A DNA stretch of 64,000 nt. It comes from Cryptomeria japonica. Lineage: Eukaryota > Streptophyta > Pinopsida > Cupressales > Cupressaceae. Both the position numbers and the translations under genes were made by a program. The DNA lies in the NCBI RefSeq assembly GCF_030272615.1, contig NC_081409.1, positions 527,492,291-527,556,290 of the forward strand. Direction: 5' to 3'. This document shows positions 33,859 to 44,995 of the stretch, piece after piece. The notes beneath the pieces were generated by a model. It did no database searches. It had not been told where the DNA came from and was given only the letters and a program-made list of their open reading frames with translations. Position 1 is the stretch's first letter; every line of letters begins with the position of its first letter.

Positions 33859-35707
33859 ATGGCTTCTGCATCTAAAATTCCTTCTAGTTCTACTGAACCC
33901 GAGGAATCACCTGAGTTTCTTAAAAAGAAGATGAAATATAATACCCTATCTCAAATTCCCGCCGGAGTCATTGTTGAAGGGGATGTTTCAGGATATATTG
34001 ATTGCAAACTAGAAGACCTAGGGTCTCTAGTGATTCACTCCCATCTAAGTCTATTCTGTGGAGACGATAAGAAGATTAAACCTGAATACAACATAATTGA
34101 GAAGAAGAAAATACACAATGCAGTATATTTTCTCAAAGAATTTACAGAAGAACACATTAGGATTATTCTAAGTAGGGTTCATGGTGATAAGATGTACCTT
34201 GAGCGAACCCATGATATTACATCGGAGGCAATTCATGTCGTGACCAACTTTTGCAATGTTGGGGAAGTCCCTGTTCTTCGCAAGATCACCAAAACCAAAA
34301 TGATAGAGCTCACTAGTTCTGTGAGCAACCAATGGACAATGACTATTAACACCATACAAGATGACTTGGTGAAGTATGCATGCATGGTAATTGGGTATAG
34401 AGTATTCTATGCTAGCAGAATGAATTCTGTTCCTACAGCTATGGTGCATGTTGCTTATAGGATGATTAAGGAGAATGCATAATGTGACTTATGTACCTAC
34501 ATGTAGAAACAACTCATGGAGAACCTGAAGTCGATCAAAGTAGACAAAACCCCGAGGTTTAAGTTCGGTCAACTGCTTGTCGGTTTATTTTTCTATTTTC
34601 AAGGATATTTTCCTGGAGTTGGTGATGTTCAATGGTGGAGTGACCTACCGATTTTCAGACAAATAAAGGAGAGTCTGCAAGTAGTGGGAACTGTATATCC
34701 GGAGACTCTGAACAAGTATTTTGATGAGTTCAGACTAAAGATGAACCAAAGAATGAGAATATCTGGTGATCTAGTTAAAAAATATGAAGATGACATCTAT
34801 TTCACAATCAAAATAGATCATTGCATAATGGAAGCGGTTGAGCCCAAAGAAGATGAAGTTGAGACTATGGGCTATGAAGTGGTAAATGACATACTGACAG
34901 GGTATGCCTTAAACCTACTTGCTTCACCACTGGATCCCAAGATGAAGAGGACCGGTACTTACTTAGAAAGGATCAAACCTATTGAGGTACCGAAGTAGAA
35001 AAAGAGTAAAGCAGTGCCATCGGCATCGGCACCGGTTACATCTGCCGCTAGCCCTAAAGTGACCAAGAGGTCACCTACTAAAAAGAAACCGAAGACTATT
35101 CTGCCAAAGGTATTTGAAAGGAAGAGAAAAACCAGGAATAACTCATCGGATTCAGAAGGCACTGAACCAGAGATAGAAATGAAGGCAAGGCAATCAAGCA
35201 AGAAGACGAAGTCAACCGGTAATGTACCATCAACCTCTGCACCGGTAAATATAGATATTTCCTCTTACAGGCCTATGACACATTGTCAAAGGACCATAAA
35301 GAATATTAGAAGGAAAGTTCTTGACAATTTAAAAGAATATTTTGATGATTTCAATGATAGTGAAAAGGAGGATGTTGAACAAGAACTTATTAAATATTTA
35401 TGTAATAATGATCGGTCACCTTTTTATATTAAATCAGTTACTTCTAAATCTTTGTATGATTCTTTGGACAATAAATAACGCATTGCCATTGAAAAAGAAC
35501 AAGACATTAAGGAGAAAATTTTTGCTCAATATTTTTCATATGCCTAAAATTCAGAATTGTTTGAGACTATTGATAAGTACAAAGGCATCTTCTTCATGCG
35601 AAGAAGAAGACTTCAACTACTTGCAAGCAAAACTTCTGAAGTGGAAAAAGACACCCATCTATAGGTTAAGGTAGTTGTCAAAATGCAAAAAGTATCTGAA
35701 GCTAATC
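33859..35707 (+). pseudogene. Element B ORF2, first part (up to T insertion)
   Basis: The ATG at 33859 opens MASASKIPSSSTEPEESP. A single frame continues to 35707 through about seven stops (34480, 34501, 34996, 35476, 35551, 35662 among them) and no frameshift. Its domain matches A ORF2: IILSRVHGDKMYLER, YACMVIGYRVF, NSVPTAMVHVAYRMIKE, FGQLLVGLFFYFQGYFPGVG, YFDEFRLKMNQRMRI, LVKKYEDDIYF and MGYEV, in the same order. A basic Ser/Lys-rich region follows (35014-35230; KRSPTKKKPKTILPK), then a short acidic helical part. No enzyme motif is present. Element T interrupts the gene at the TAATC target (35703-35707). Confidence 0.75.
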
Positions 35708-36376
35708 TGTCATGGCCAAAATTTAGGGCGAGAACGGGATAATTTTTTTTTTAAATCATAACTTAAATATTAAATTTACAAATATGGAGAAAAATACTAA
35801 CATGTTTTGTCTTAACTATGTTGGGTTAACTTAAACCACTAACTCAAGTAATCAAAAATAACTTAAATCATATGCCGAATTCTAAAAGAAATGTTATATC
35901 ATTTTCTCAATTTTAATCCATAACTTATTTTAAATCATCTCCCTAAAATATAATTGACAAAGATAGAATTAGTCTCCAAAAGTCATTTACTGTTTTGAGG
36001 AACTAATTAAATTAGTCCTAGTACTTTGTTTAAAATGTCTAAAAGTTTATCTTAATCAATAATCAAAATATGCTTTAAATTAAACTGACAAAAGGGCCAA
36101 TAATTTTTTTATAATGAATACTTACCTATTAGTTTAAATAACTCCCCATAACCAAAATTAATTTTACCCCATTTACTATAAAAGTTCTAAATGTTTAGAC
36201 CTCGAAAATATTATTATATATATATTTTTAACATCTTTAAAATATCCTTATGGCTATCAAACCCATTACTAACCCATATATTTATTAAGACATATAGTTT
36301 ATAACACTTAATAAATTATACAACCTAAAATTTGTCTTATTCTCTTACATTTTGACTCTATGTGTAAAAGTATATC

Positions 36377-36379
<3 letters not shown>

Positions 36380-36462
<83 letters not shown>
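36380..36462. repeat. (TA)n microsatellite in 3' LTR of T
   Basis: About 83 bp of TA alternation, absent from the 5' LTR, where sequence jumps between ATATATTT copies near 45565. Confidence 0.95.
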
Positions 36463-36467
<5 letters not shown>

Positions 36468-36710
36468 CATAAATATATTTTAACATTAAACTTAACCACC
36501 ATGCAAACCCTAACATTCTTTTACTATTATATAAATGCTCTTTCCTTTATTTATTTTTGATAACATCTTATTCCTCTCTCTATTCTAGCCCTACCCGGCT
36601 AGGGTTTTTATTTTTCTTGCAACCCTTTTTTTTTGTGCAGGGGGCGAATCTTTGGTAGGGATGGGCGGTGGCCATGGAAACTCACGGCAACGGGAGGGGA
36701 GGCGGTGGCG

Positions 36711-36904
36711 CCACTATGTGTCCACACAGTGGAACCCGCCGCACCACTGTAAGTCCACATAGTGGCGGGTGCGGCACCACTGTGTGTCCACACAGTGGCG
36801 GCCGCGACTAACACTGTGTGTCCACACAGTGGAAGCCGCGGGGCTGACCACTGTGTGTACACACAGTGGAGACCACGGTCGACCACTGTGTGTCCACACA
36901 GTGG
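36711..36904. repeat. Array of six 22-bp palindromes in 3' LTR of T
   Basis: Six units with 10-bp arms CCACTGTGTG and CACACAGTGG around a 2-bp centre (TC, once TA), separated by GC-rich spacers of 11-15 bases. The array sits in a GC-rich island of an otherwise AT-rich LTR. The arms can form hairpins in RNA or single-stranded DNA. A matching array is at 45801-45995. Confidence 0.9.
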
Positions 36905-37112
36905 CTTCGGCCCTTCGGCCCTTTTTCCCCCATGTTGATAACCCCTTTTTTTTATATAGATTTTTTTTTCTCTTTTTTTTTTTTAAACAATATTTTTTTT
37001 TTTTTGTTTATTTAAATGAAATAAATTTATATATATATAAGAATTTGAATTTATATTTTTTAAACAAGAAAGTTTATTTATTTATTTCTTTTACGCATGC
37101 TCATAAATTGGT

Positions 37113-37115
<3 letters not shown>

Positions 37116-37184
<69 letters not shown>
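37116..37184. repeat. (TA)n microsatellite in 3' LTR of T
   Basis: About 69 bp of AT alternation; the same place in the 5' LTR (about 46202-46220) has only some 18 bp. Confidence 0.95.
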
Positions 37185-37186
<2 letters not shown>

Positions 37187-40048
37187 CTATATAAATATAA
37201 TAGTATTGAATCTAGGGCAATTTCTTCTCATGCATTTATATTTTTTTTTTATTCTGAACAAATAAAACAGATTAGATATTTTCTGCAAGTTTAGTCATTT
37301 TAATTATTTCCTTTTTATTAATATCCTTGTTGCCAAATAGAATTAGTTAGGCTATCTAAATATGGCTTTTCTTTTTGTAAAAATAAAGAAATTAATAGTA
37401 CTAAATATTCTTAGAACAACATCTTTAGAAATTATTTACTTCCATTAAATCTGATTAACTACAGGATTTATTTCTACAATAAACAAATGATAGAGTTTGA
37501 TATTTCTTGGGCAACTATTCAAATGACCAAATTTAATAAAATTAACAGCAACTATTTTAACCTATAATTTATTAATTAAAATCTTAGAGATGGCTATAAA
37601 ATTTTTGATTTCATTTTCTGCAAATACTTTAAATAACAGATTTAAATACTAAGTTTAGCATTTCCATGTATAGATCTAAAATGTATTATTTCCAGAACTA
37701 TAATGTACTAAAATGTATTTACAGAAAACAGAATTTAAATGATTTATATGCAGCCTATAATATGCATGCAACTCAAATCTATTTGTTTCTTTTTTTTTAA
37801 TTCTCTTTTGGATGCATAAGAATTAAATAACTTTCTTACTATTCAATTTATCATAAACACATCAGATATAAAAATTTCTTTTGAACTTTGGAAAAACAAT
37901 TTTAGGAATACGCATTTCTTTTCTGCAATAAATAGCATACTAAAATATTACAATTTTTTTAAAAATGTATTTCAAAGACACTATTGTCACTTTACAATGG
38001 GTCTCTCATTTCTGATAAATGAGGACATTTTCAAATAATAATTACATTTACAAATAATTTCTTGCAACAAATAACTCCTGCAAATTTCCACTTGTCCTAT
38101 TCTTTTCTTCTGACAACCTGCATTTTAAATCAAAGCTATGACCATGGAATGCTCACCTCCCAGCCTAGGCTAACTGGTAGCCACCCCCGAGCTCAGAGAA
38201 CCAAGCCCTAGATGGAAAACAAACATGCAAACACCAAGGACAGAATGCACACAAATACAAACACACTCCCATCCCATCTACACTGCACCACACCTTGGTG
38301 ATGACCTTTTTAAGGGTGGTAGTGGACCAATTACCCTGAGGAAAACTGCAAGTATGAAAAAGAACATGTAGCCACCTCATGGAAAGCCAAATACATCAAG
38401 TATAGCAACCCCTTAAATCTTTATGCCCCCCAAGGCATTCATGCCTTGTTTCCCTCCTTATGACCCCCATTGCACAAACAAGCCATGCAGCAAGGGTCAC
38501 ACAAAATCCCTTGTGATCGCTCTCATAATGAGAGTCTCTCACTCGAGGGCTGTCACTTCTACCACCCACAAGATCCTCCGCTCTCCCAAAAGTAAGAGGT
38601 CTTGATGACTCCCATAAACACATACAATACATAACACAAAATACCAAATGAAATTTCCAAAAGAACATGCAAGGAAGCAAATCTTTTACACCAACATTAC
38701 TTTCAAACACATGTAATAAGAAAACCATTTTAAGAAGAATGCAACCAACCTTAATCTACCCAAAGGTAGGTTAGTTTTGTTGAGGATGAGCATCCCAATT
38801 CCATGGTTCTTCTCCTTCTACCCTTAGCCAAAATTCTCTATTCCAAATCTAGTCTATTCTTTTCAAAATTTCTCTTGTCTCCAAAAATGGAGAGTGGGTG
38901 ATTACCCACAAATTTTCTAACTTTTGCTTAAGAAGCCCATTGTGAGAGTTCTCACAAGTTTCTGAAAACTAAAGAGGAAGGTAAGATAGAATGGGAAAGG
39001 GAACTCTCATTCGAAAATGAAGGTTTACAACTAGGTTCAAATCTTCTAATTTCAATTTTCGCACAACTTAGAAAAGTCAATTTTTAGGGTGTCTAAAAGG
39101 TCACATGGGAGTAGAAACTTTCCTTAAATTACCCCTAACCCTTAGGTATACCTTATGGGCTTTAGGAAACCCTATTAAACTACCCCTAGGTGTCCATTTA
39201 ACCCTTTTTAAACCCCTTTGAAGTTTATTTTCGGGTCAAACCTATGTTGACCATCCCAAAGATTCTTTACCCAAGGCATTTATGACATCACGTTACATTA
39301 ATTGAAAAAGCTATAGTTAAACACTTTCCCACCAAGAGACAAAAATAAAATTTCAAACTTAAATCCACACGTGTCAAGTGACACAAGAAAACACTTTTAC
39401 AAATTAATACATGAAATCGTCTCTTGTGGATTTTACATAAATCAATTAAATAACACTTAACACACATGCATCATTTACTGTTACGAATAAAATACAACAC
39501 AAATAGGGTGTTGTCTCTCCAAATAGACAAACCCTGGCTTACGAACATACATAGGTCTAGGTTTGATTCTCTGTAATATTTCCATGGTCACATGGATAAC
39601 TTCCTGCGCATCTCAATTTACACATTAGTAACTTTCAAATATCCACATATAATATAAATCACAGAAATAATAATACACATCATCACTTGCATACAATTTA
39701 CATCTGAACAATTTAAATACATCTTTTATCCAAGCAATTTCATATAAGCAATTCATCCTAATTCTCATAATGTTGATCCACACTTTAACATACATCATTA
39801 TTCTATTATCATAGTAAAGTCCTGCAAATTCCATAACGACATTTATCACCGCAAATTCATCCTATTCAAAAATCATGTAGTGTTCTATATCATAAAGCAT
39901 ATAAATAAATCCTCAATATATAGCGATGCTATCCAAATCATGAAATCATATAAGTTCTAAATCCTAAATGCATAAAAATAAAGTATCCGTAATAGTCTGA
40001 ATATAAAAACCACTGAAATGTCAGACTGAGTTGAGGTGGGGCCTCACA

Positions 40049-40060
40049 CCCTCACCCTCT
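40049..40060 (-). other. Polypurine tract of element T, overlapping the pol stop
   Basis: The minus strand reads AGAGGGTGAGGG directly before the 3' LTR start TGTGAGG. The TGA within it (40054-40052) is the stop codon of pol, so the coding end and the second-strand primer share bases. Confidence 0.8.
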
Positions 40061-40174
40061 AGGCATGAACTTCCTCCTGGAGTTCATCAAAGAGGTGGGG
40101 TACTCTGATCTCATACGTGCTGCATCCTCCCATGAAGCCATAACCTCATCATAACAATCCCACTGGACCCTAAC
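40052..40174 (-). pseudogene. T chromodomain (pol C-terminus)
   Basis: In frame with the integrase after a single TAG near 40174 (Gln is the likely original): VRVQWDCYDEVMASWEDAA, a divergent chromodomain with the V-x-W and A-S-W-E signature. Upstream residues HILACRTLALRGRELE (before the stop) are its first strand. The domain probably guides integration to particular chromatin. It ends at the stop in the purine tract. Confidence 0.75.
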
Positions 40175-41350
40175 CTATTCCAGCTCTCGACCTCGAAGGG
40201 CCAGCGTCCGGCATGCCAAAATGTGAATGGGCTCCAAATCTAGCTGCCCGTCTGAATTCACCTGCAAGGCATCCCAATCTAAAATATGAGACTCATCATA
40301 GATATATTTCCTCAAAACTGATACATGAAACACATCGTGGATGTGTGACAAGCTAGGTGGCAATGCTAAACGGTAGGCAACTAGGCCTATCCTCTCAAAA
40401 ATCTCAAAAGGTCCTACAAAGCGAGGTGCGAGCTTAGAACCCTTTCCGTAACGAATTGGACTCTTATGCGGTCGCACTCTCAAGAAGACTCTATCTCCAA
40501 CCAAGTAGCTATGATCTATCCTCTTTACATCAGCATATTTCTTTTGTCTATCCTAAGCCTCTCTAAGATGCTGCCTAATCAAATCCACTTGCTGTTCCAT
40601 ATCCTGAACTATCTCAGGACCAATAGCAACTCTGTCCTCTATGTGATCCCAACTCAATGGTGTCCTGCAAGGTCTGTCGTATAATGCCTGGTAGGGTGGC
40701 ATCCCCAAAGAAGTGTGATGCCTATTGTTATAGGAAAACTCCACTAAGGGAAGGTACTCTTCCCACCTGGTCTGATGATCCATGACGTACATGTGAAGCT
40801 TGTCCTCTAACACCTGATTAACCCTCTTTGTTTGACCATCTATTTTCGGGTGATAGGCTATACTGAAATTGAGCTTAGTGCCCATAGCTGCTTGTAATGA
40901 CTTCCAAAAGGAAGAAGTAAAAAGGGAATCCTTGTCAGAAATAATCTTGCGGGGCATGCCATGAAGTCTATCAATGTCTCGCAAGAACACCTGTGCTATT
41001 GCTGAAGCTGTGAATGTAGTCCGGACTGGAGAAAAGTGGGCCACTTTGGTCAACTTGTCAACTGTCACCAAGATAGCATCATGGCAATGACAAGACATAG
41101 GAAGACCAATGATGAAATCCATGGATATAGTATCCCACTTCCACTCTGGTATAGCATGAGACTGGAGCAACCCACCTGGATGGCGGTGCTCCGCCTTTAC
41201 TCTCTGACACTCGACGCATCGAGCTACTATCTCAGCAATGAGCTGCCACATTCCTGGCCAATGATATAACTACCTCAAGTCATCATGCAACTTTTTAACT
41301 CTGGGATGCGCTGCATAAGGAGCTCTATGAGCCTCTGTGACAATGAACTC
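40175..41350 (-). pseudogene. T integrase (catalytic Glu replaced by Lys)
   Basis: The zinc-binding N-terminus (about 41340-41190) has HRAPYAAHPRVKKLH, one stop, and CVECQRVKAEH. The core has D in ISMDFIIGLP and D in ISDKDSLF, but where GQTERVNQ is expected it reads GQTKRVNQ (codon 40826-40828), so the DDE glutamate is Lys. The C-terminal part includes VGDRVFLRVRPHKS and KLAPRFVGPFEI (GPF/Y region), LPPSLSHIHDVFHVS. A stop near 40553 splits it. In frame with RNase H and RT. Confidence 0.9.
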
Positions 41351-42019
41351 TCACAATCCCCCGGAGGAAGGTACATAAATGTGCCCTCTATGGCGTAATA
41401 GTCTATCGGACTCCAAAGAATAATCCACATATTTCCCCTCTAGAGTAACCTGAGATCGTATTACCTGACCAACCTCTGCATACCATCCATCCTCTGGCAA
41501 GTGCTGTAGTATATGGTCTCTCAAATCTGTGCCCATAGAAATGGTGTAAACCTCGTGACATCTCCTACTCAAAGCATCTGCAACTACATTTTCCTTTCCT
41601 TTGATGTAGTGAACGTCAAAATCATATTCGCACAAGAACTCCATCCATCTCCTCTGACGTGCATTAAGGTTCGACTGAGTGAAAATGTACTGAAGACTCT
41701 GATGATCTGAATGCAGCTCGAAGTGATGACCTAAAAGGAAGTGTCTCCACCTCACAAGTGCATGCACTACTGCTGTGAGCTCAAGGTCATGAGTAGGATA
41801 ATTAAGTTCATGAGTCTTAAGTTTCCTAGACTCAAAAGCTATAGCCCTACCATCCTGCATAAGAACTGCTCCTAAACCCTCTAGTGAAGCATCTGTACAA
41901 ACCATGAAGTCAGCTGTGGGATCTGGTATAACAAGGATAGGAGCGCTAGTAAGTGCCTTCTTGAGTTCCTGAAAGGCCTTCTCGCACTTCTCTGTCCACT
42001 CAAATTTCTTCCCTTTACA
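41351..42019 (-). pseudogene. T RNase H
   Basis: Gypsy RNase H with FMVCTDASLEGLGAVLMQDG (first Asp), LELTAVVHALVRWRHF (Glu) and ELHSDHQSLQYIF (Asp), then ARQRRWMEFLCEYDFD and VADALSRR. It joins the RT in the same frame after one stop at about 42020 and runs on to a linker ending in a stop at 41351. Confidence 0.9.
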
Positions 42020-42772
42020 CTAAAGAGAAGTAATAGGATGTGCGACTCTAGAGAATCCCTCGACAAAATGTCGGTAATATCCTGCTAAGCCCATGAAACT
42101 CCTGACCTCTATCACACTAGTTGGCGATGGCCAATCCATAATAGCCCTAATCTTTGATGGGTCAACTGAGATCCCATCACCAGAAATAACGTGCCCAAGG
42201 TACTTGACCTCTGATCGAAAGAAAGCACATTTTGACAAACTGCCAAACAACTGGTTATCATGCAAACACTGCAATACCTGTTTCAGGTTCTCCTCATGCT
42301 CCTTCTCATTCTGAGAATATATCAGTATGTCATTGATGAACACAATTACAAAACGGTCCAAAAATGTATGGAATACCCCATTCATGAGGCTCATAAAAAT
42401 AGTTGGGGCATTCGTAAGACCGAATGGAACTACGGTGAACTCATAGTGACGATATCTAGTGCGAAATGCAGTCTTGTGGATATCACTCTCCACTATTCTC
42501 AGCTGATGGTATCCCGACTTCAGATCAATTTTGGAAAAGACTTTGGCACCTTGAAGTTGGTCGAATAAATCATCAATTTTGGGCAAAGGATATCGGTTCT
42601 TGATGGTTACTTCATTTAACTGTCGATAATCTATACATAATCGAAGAGATCCGTCCTTCTTCTTAACGAAGATGACTGGTGCACCCCAAGGGGATACACT
42701 AGGACAAATATGACCCTTCTCAAGGAGTTCCTCAAGCTGTATTTTGAGTTCATTAAGCTCGTTTGTGGTCAT
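42020..42772 (-). pseudogene. T reverse transcriptase (YxDD altered)
   Basis: A 250-codon open stretch with all Gypsy RT blocks: [74 protein letters not shown] and [10 protein letters not shown], then [12 protein letters not shown] and [14 protein letters not shown]. The catalytic motif has Asn in place of the first Asp (42329-42334), the same change as in K. A one-base deletion just upstream (about 42815) puts RT out of frame with protease. Confidence 0.92.
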
Positions 42773-43383
42773 CCTATAAGATGCTCTGGAAACTGGCTCG
42801 GCTCCTGGTACCAGTCTATATGAAAGTCAATCTCTCTATGGGGCGACATTCCAGGTAACTCTGAAGGAAACACATCTGAATATCCCTTAAGGATAGGATG
42901 GTCGTCAAGCGATGTTTCATTTTCTTCCTCTTCTCCTCTATCACTGATAGTGATAGCAAAAAGCTGACATCCCTTTCGCATGCTCTGCTTGAGCTGCATT
43001 GCGGAGATCATACGAAGAGACATGGGTCTCTGAATCCCGGTGATAACTATGGGTGAACCATGATCATCTTCAAACTCGATCTTTTTCAAGAGGCAATCCA
43101 TCTTGGCTCTGTGGGCATAAAGCCAATCCATGCCAAGTACGATACCGTAAGATCCAAGTGGTGTCACTCTAAGGTCTACTAAAGTGGTGGTCTTGCCAAT
43201 TTGCAGTTGACATGCCCTAACCTCTGATTCCACTGACACTCTAGCCCCTGAAGCTAATTCCACTTCCCAACTGACACCCTGTCTAGTTGCCACTAGCCCG
43301 CAATGCTCCACAACCAATGGAGATATAAAGGAGTCAGTAGCTCCTAAGTCAAACAAAATAGATACATTGTTACCTTTGATCAT
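42773..43383 (-). pseudogene. T aspartic protease
   Basis: NNVSILFDLGATDSFIS carries the active-site region with Leu where Ser is usual (DSGAT). GSYGIVLGMDWLYAHRAKMD is the conserved second block (GMDWL). In frame with gag. The frame is lost near the RT junction by a one-base deletion where DLVPG would be expected. Confidence 0.87.
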
Positions 43384-43523
43384 ACCTGCAGACTTGATGA
43401 TCGTGGCTTGATGCTCAGCCTAGTGGTTGTCAACCGCTGCAAATACTTTATGGGACCTGCCCATATCACCAACTATCAGCTCTGAAGCGGCCATCTGCTG
43501 ATTCCTTGCCATCTGACCCTAAG

Positions 43524-44823
43524 GGCAATCCCTCGCCATATGCCCCATGGCTCCACATGTAAAGCAAGCACCCCGTGCCTGAAACTGGGTGCCCTGAGGC
43601 CTAGAGAAAGCTTGTCCTCCTATCCTACTGGATCCACTGTACCCACCCCTAGAGGACTATTGATTCCTCACTGGAGGTGTGTACAGCACCTATGCTCTCT
43701 GATCTCATCTCTGTCCCTGAGTCTACCACTGCTTGGGCTTGGTGCCTTGCTGATACTATGGAGGCTTCTACCTCTGGTTCTGTGGTGTCTGTTGTAGAGG
43801 AGAAGGTTTGGAGAACCCCTGTGAGTTTCGGTTGTTTCCCTTCCAATGTGGTTTCTGGAATCCATAAGTCTGAGGTGTGGGATTTCGATTCTGAAACCGA
43901 TCCCTATTGTCCTGTGGTCTGACCTGAATTTCCTCGGCTATCAGTGCCTTCTCCACGGCAACCCGAAGGCTCTCTGGAGTGGACATCCTCACTGGCCCAG
44001 CTATATTGGCATTTAACCCTCTGATGAAGTGGTTTATGAGAATTTTATCGTCCTTTAGATAATCTACATAAGGCAATAGCTCAAAGAATGTGTTCTCATA
44101 CTGGGTTACTGATAAGCCCTTTTGTTGGAGGTCGTGAAACTCATCTATACGACGCTGTCTAAACTATTCTGATAGGTACCTCTCCCGGAACCTTTCTGTG
44201 AAAATCTCCCAAGTGAGAGTATCAGGAACTAATCCGCATTTGTACTCTTCTTGTCTCCACCAGGTGGAGGCCGACCCTCTCAACAGATGGACTGCGACAT
44301 GTGCTTTTAGGTTACTCTCGTAAGAATGCAATGCAAAGCACCTCTCAAGACTCAAAAGCCATGCCTCAGCCTCTACCCTGTCGGTAGAACCTCCAAAAGA
44401 CGGTAGCTGGAGGCGCATGACCTCCTTGATAAGATCCCCTAGATCCCGATGAGCTCTCTCAAAATAAACTGGTTCCACCACTGGAGGTGGTCCTGGTATG
44501 TGCACCGACTCTGGCTCATTTCCACCCTAACTCTCTACAGGAATAGGAGCTGGACTCTTGTTTCGTTCTCTATCAACTGATCTATGACTCCCAGAGTCTT
44601 GATTTCTAACCTGAGGGTTCTCTGCTAGAATCTTTTCCTGAACTATGCTAATTAGATTCTGGATTGCTTCTAAGAGGTTTCGGTTAGGTTCATTTGGTTG
44701 TTCGGGAGGTGCTCTCGGGTTCTCTTCTGGAACTGATTCCTCCCTCGCTACCTCTTCGCGTGCTATGCGCACATGCCTAGGACCCCTTCCGCGCTTGTGA
44801 GCTTGTCGCATCGTCAGAGGCAT
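43524..44823 (-). pseudogene. T gag
   Basis: ATG at 44823 (MPLTMRQAHKRGRG), about 170 bases after the primer site. The capsid signature follows: AEAWLLSLERCF, HLLRGSASTWW, FRERYLSE (a stop at 44164), then QKGLSVTQYENTFFELLPY and INHFIRGLN. A Gln/Pro/Gly-rich stretch with several stops (43770-43640) precedes one zinc knuckle, CFTCGAMGHMARDC (43566-43525). It is in frame with the protease. Packages element RNA. Confidence 0.9.
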
Positions 44824-44974
44824 CCTAAGAGGAAAATAAAGTAAGATAAATAACTAATTTCTTTTAGAATAATATTAATTCAATTAAATTTAAATGTCTT
44901 ATAAAATCAATTTAATAAAAATAATTTAAATAATCTAAAGCAAAACGTAAGTGGAGTAATGTTCCTAGTGTGGA

Positions 44975-44995
44975 AACCTTGCTCTGATACCAAAA
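44975..44995 (-). other. Primer binding site of element T (tRNA-iMet)
   Basis: The minus strand after the 5' LTR reads TTT then TGGTATCAGAGC (44992-44981), a perfect match to the initiator-Met primer site. Confidence 0.9.

Larger units (their letters stand above)
35708..40048 (-). repeat. 3' LTR of element T
   Basis: 4,341 bp; plus-strand ends TGTCATGGCC and GGGGCCTCACA. It contains two TA microsatellites and a palindrome array. It is about 270 bp longer than the other LTR, mostly because of a segment around 36270-36475 (including the TA tract) and a longer TA tract near 37116. No credible gene lies inside; its 110-codon minus ORF at 38396-38728 exists in both LTRs but shows no family resemblance. 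Confidence 0.93.

Noticed and set aside
36711-36904. Regular repeats and spacers reminiscent of a CRISPR array
   Set aside because: Spacers are only 11-15 bp and similar to one another, units are palindromic, and the context is a plant LTR present in two copies.
36608-37194. ORFs reading VHTQW-type or IYIYIY-type repeats (also 45698-46108, 29764-30006, 60143-60523)
   Set aside because: They are translations of the palindrome array and of TA microsatellites, not genes.
38396-38728. 110-codon minus ORF present in both T LTRs (also 47410-47742)
   Set aside because: The two copies are LTR duplicates, so shared openness is not independent evidence, and the differences include many amino-acid changes. 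No known family resemblance.
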